Assembly: GCA_000715605.1 (NCBI GenBank) | Contig: KL568528.1 | Span: 205,564-211,715, forward strand | Source: Streptomyces speibonae | GTDB lineage: Bacteria > Actinomycetota > Actinomycetes > Streptomycetales > Streptomycetaceae | Reading direction: 5' to 3' | Length of the DNA: 6,152 nucleotides | Shown: one piece after another, positions 5,054 through 6,152 of the stretch | Position numbering within the stretch: the stretch's first letter is position 1 | Layout of the letters: every line of letters starts with the position of its first letter | Program-made: the position numbers and the translations under genes | The notes under the pieces: generated by a model | The model's input: the letters and a program-made list of their open reading frames with translations, nothing else | Database searches by the model: none | What the model was told of the DNA's origin: nothing

Positions 5054-5566
5054 ATGGTCACCAGCGAGTACGAGCGCAGGATCGCGGCGCGGTTCGCCGT
5101 CTTCGACCAGGACGGCAACGGCTACATCGACCGCGAGGACTTCAGTCAGGCGGCCAAGGCGCTGCTGGCCGAGTTCGGCACCGCCGCCCGCTCCGACCGG
5201 GGCCAGGCCCTGTATATCGGTGCCGAGGCGTTCTGGCAGGGCATGGCGGGCATCGCGGACCGGGACGGCGACCAGCGCATCACACGCGAGGAGTTCGTGG
5301 GCGGCGCGGTCAAGCGGCTGCGGGACAACCCGGACCGGTTCGCCGAGATCGCCCGTCCCTTCCTGCAGGCGGCGCTCGCCGTCGCCGACACCACCGGTGA
5401 CGGCGCGGTCGGCGTGGAGAACACCGCGCGCGTGCTCAAGGTGCTCGGCGTCGCCGACGACCTCGCCGCGACGGCCGCCGCCTCACTGGGCGCCGACGGT
5501 GACGGAAGGATCGGCGAGGAGGAGGTCGTCCGCGCCTTCGCCCGCTACTTCACCGTCCCCGAGTGA
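5054..5566 (+). CDS. EF-hand calcium-binding protein (calerythrin-like)
   Basis: This 170-residue soluble protein has no signal peptide and matches in size and layout the four-hand calerythrin/sarcoplasmic calcium-binding type known in actinobacteria. The first loop, DQDGNGYIDRED (18-29), and second loop, DRDGDQRITREE (69-80), have good ligands at positions 1, 3, 5, 9 and 12. The third loop, DTTGDGAVGVEN (112-123), has Thr at position 3 and Asn at 12. The fourth, GADGDGRIGEEE (146-157), has Gly instead of Asp at position 1. So two hands look fully competent and two weakened. It probably buffers or senses cytoplasmic Ca2+; the target is unknown. ATG 5054 has GGAAAG (5044-5049) 4 bases upstream. 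The open frame back to 4925 shows no family content. It follows the STAS gene by 168 bases with a hairpin between, so it is probably its own transcript. Confidence 0.93.
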   Translation: MVTSEYERRIAARFAVFDQDGNGYIDREDFSQAAKALLAEFGTAARSDRGQALYIGAEAFWQGMAGIADRDGDQRITREEFVGGAVKRLRDNPDRFAEIARPFLQAALAVADTTGDGAVGVENTARVLKVLGVADDLAATAAASLGADGDGRIGEEEVVRAFARYFTVPE

Positions 5567-5641
5567 CGCGCCCCGCGCGGATGTCGCGGATTGTGGCATT
5601 CCCGTGATCACGCAGCGTTGAGACCGACTTTGTGTCCTTCG

Positions 5642-5655
5642 CGTGACTCGTCACG
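5642..5655. repeat. Perfect dyad CGTGAC-TC-GTCACG
   Basis: Six-base arms (5642-5647 and 5650-5655) flank a 2-base centre, 26 bases upstream of the TACTTT element. It shares GTGAC/GTCAC half-sites with the dyads near 5893 and 5928, but the spacing differs. It may be an operator. Confidence 0.4.
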
Positions 5656-5680
5656 GCCCGGAGTCGGACGTCCGCTCCGG

Positions 5681-5686
5681 TACTTT
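5681..5686 (+). promoter_or_regulatory. Possible -10 element placed for a leaderless start
   Basis: TACTTT ends 7 bases before ATG 5694, so a transcript would begin at or next to the A of that ATG. No matching -35 is visible. Confidence 0.3.
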
Positions 5687-5693
5687 GTGGGGG

Positions 5694-5993
5694 ATGCGAG
5701 TCGCGGTGAGCACGCAACGCGCCGGAGCCGCCCCCGAGGCGGCTCCGTTCCCGCTGGTGCCCGCGGTCGCCCGCAGGTCACCCGGGCCGTTCGCCGGCGT
5801 CCGTCCGGCCCCCCGCCGCGAGCGTCGCACAGTATGCCGCACGGGTACTCCTTCGCGCTGGAATATGCCTGAAGCGCTTGTTGACGTGACGGAACGTCAA
5901 CCATGCTGTCCCACAAGGGAATCACGTTCCGTGACTCCTGTCCGGCCATTGTTCTGGCCATGCAGAAAATGGCTACGATCGTGGCTCTCGTGA
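5694..5993 (+). CDS. Doubtful small open reading frame, possibly leaderless
   Basis: Ninety-nine codons start at MRVAVSTQRAGAAPEAAPFP. The first 40 or so codons have third-position G/C typical of a real gene. The rest, rich in Arg, Cys and Trp, does not, and it runs through both dyads and the promoter-like sequence near 5949-5979. I recognise no family. It may be a short gene whose frame is broken, a leader peptide, or chance. The TACTTT element 7 bases upstream is the main argument for expression. Confidence 0.15.
   Translation: MRVAVSTQRAGAAPEAAPFPLVPAVARRSPGPFAGVRPAPRRERRTVCRTGTPSRWNMPEALVDVTERQPCCPTRESRSVTPVRPLFWPCRKWLRSWLS
5880..5901. promoter_or_regulatory. Candidate operator, site 1
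   Basis: GTTGACGT (5880-5887) is the exact reverse complement of ACGTCAAC (5894-5901). A nested dyad TGACG-GAA-CGTCA sits at 5887-5899, and a second TGACG half-site lies directly before it (5882-5886). It is closely related to site 2 at 5922-5934 and upstream of the promoter-like pair near 5949-5979. Confidence 0.5.
5918..5938. promoter_or_regulatory. Candidate operator, site 2
   Basis: GGAATCACG (5918-5926) and CGTGACTCC (5930-5938) are inverted with one mismatch around TTC. The core, TCACG-TTC-CGTGA, has the same 5-3-5 layout as site 1 and, read on the other strand, the same GAA centre. Centres of the two sites are 35 bp apart. Confidence 0.5.
5949..5979 (+). promoter_or_regulatory. Candidate promoter of the ATP-binding regulator gene
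   Basis: TACGAT at 5974-5979 is a good -10 match. TTGTTC at 5949-5954 is a possible -35 with a long 19-bp spacer. A transcript would start near 5986, about 50 bases before GTG 6035. The long spacer would fit a promoter needing an activator, possibly at the dyads just upstream. Confidence 0.35.
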
Positions 5994-6034
5994 GGCGCGA
6001 GACCAAGTGTCCGCCGGTTCGGATGGTGTGAGCG

Positions 6035-6152
6035 GTGCAGGTGCTTCAAGTGCAGTTGGAGATCCGGCCCGACCCCGCTGAGGTGGGACGGGCCCGGCGG
6101 TGGGCACGCTCACGGCTGGCCGGGTCCGGCATAGGGGCCGACGAGCCGCTGG
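6035..6152 (+). CDS. ATP-binding protein, HATPase/anti-sigma serine-kinase-like, N-terminal fragment
   Basis: The gene runs off the right edge; 39 codons are visible. They begin VQVLQVQLEIRPDPAEVGRA, then RRWARSRLAGSGIGADEPL. This resembles, from memory, the start of Streptomyces RsbW/SpoIIAB-like ATP-binding proteins, where an R-x-x-P-x-x-V-x-x-A-R pattern precedes the ATP-binding N box. That box lies outside the window, so the family call is provisional. Such proteins bind and inhibit a sigma factor or phosphorylate a STAS antagonist like the one at 4511-4885. An in-frame stop at 6029-6031 limits the start to GTG 6035, 6041 or 6050. The GTGAG at 6028-6032 is best spaced for 6041. Third-position G/C bias supports coding. 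Confidence 0.65.
   Translation, partial: MQVLQVQLEIRPDPAEVGRARRWARSRLAGSGIGADEPL

Larger units (their letters stand above)
5567..6034 (+). other. Long intergenic region with regulatory-looking elements
   Basis: No confidently coding gene lies in these 468 bases. Open frames exist on both strands, but third-position G/C bias is lost after about 5820 in all of them. The region holds a dyad (5642-5655), a TACTTT -10-like element (5681-5686) just before an ATG, two related dyads (5880-5901 and 5918-5938) and a promoter-like pair (5949-5979) before the gene at 6035. The octamer CGTGACTC occurs at both 5642 and 5930. Confidence 0.6.

Noticed and set aside
4546..5400. A 284-codon plus-strand open frame bridging the STAS and EF-hand genes
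   Set aside because: It is an Arg/Gly/Pro-rich reading, out of frame with both real genes, and it crosses a hairpin.
5881..5909. TTGACG at 5881-5886 as a -35 element
   Set aside because: At 17 bases downstream only TGCTGT is found, a poor -10. The TTGACG is better explained as part of the dyad.
5608..6006. A 132-codon minus-strand open frame in the intergenic region
   Set aside because: It lacks third-position G/C bias in its first 50 codons and runs through the dyads and promoter-like sequence. I recognise no family in it.

Overview
The window is high-GC DNA with strong G/C preference at third codon positions, GTG starts, and gene families typical of Streptomyces: a mycothiol-enzyme-type domain, a STAS anti-sigma antagonist, a calerythrin-like EF-hand protein, and a PurU linked to a small conserved actinobacterial protein. 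I read it as a Streptomyces chromosomal core region. I see no insertion sequence, CRISPR array, tRNA or rRNA.

Layout, left to right. (1) Positions 1-710, minus strand: the 5' part of an ABC-transporter substrate-binding lipoprotein gene. It runs off the left edge and has an apparent one-base frameshift between the signal peptide and the binding domain, inside the loop of a 15-bp perfect inverted repeat. (2) Positions 883-2258, plus strand: a small conserved protein of unknown function, then purU (formyltetrahydrofolate deformylase). (3) Positions 2351-4143, minus strand, convergent with purU: an ECF-like RNA polymerase sigma factor and, overlapping it by 4 bases, a 404-residue probable anti-sigma factor that joins a zinc-finger anti-sigma domain to a mycothiol-dependent maleylpyruvate isomerase-like (DinB-type) domain. 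(4) Positions 4144-4510: a divergent intergenic region with four 10-bp-phased repeats and two small hairpins. (5) Positions 4511-4885, plus strand: a STAS-domain anti-sigma factor antagonist. (6) Positions 5054-5566, plus strand: an EF-hand calcium-binding protein. (7) Positions 5567-6034: a long intergenic region with possible promoters and two related 13-bp dyads. (8) Position 6035 to the right edge, plus strand: the first 39 codons of what looks like an HATPase/serine-kinase-type ATP-binding regulator.

Taken together, positions 2351-6152 form a signalling neighbourhood. It pairs an ECF sigma/anti-sigma module whose sensor part looks thiol- or metal-related with partner-switching parts (a STAS antagonist and a putative ATP-binding kinase) that flank a calcium-binding protein. 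Whether these are functionally connected is inference from proximity. The strongest points to follow up are the sensor fusion on the anti-sigma factor, its degenerate-looking sigma region 4, the phased repeats between the divergent units, the paired dyads near 5893 and 5928, and the frameshift in the lipoprotein gene.
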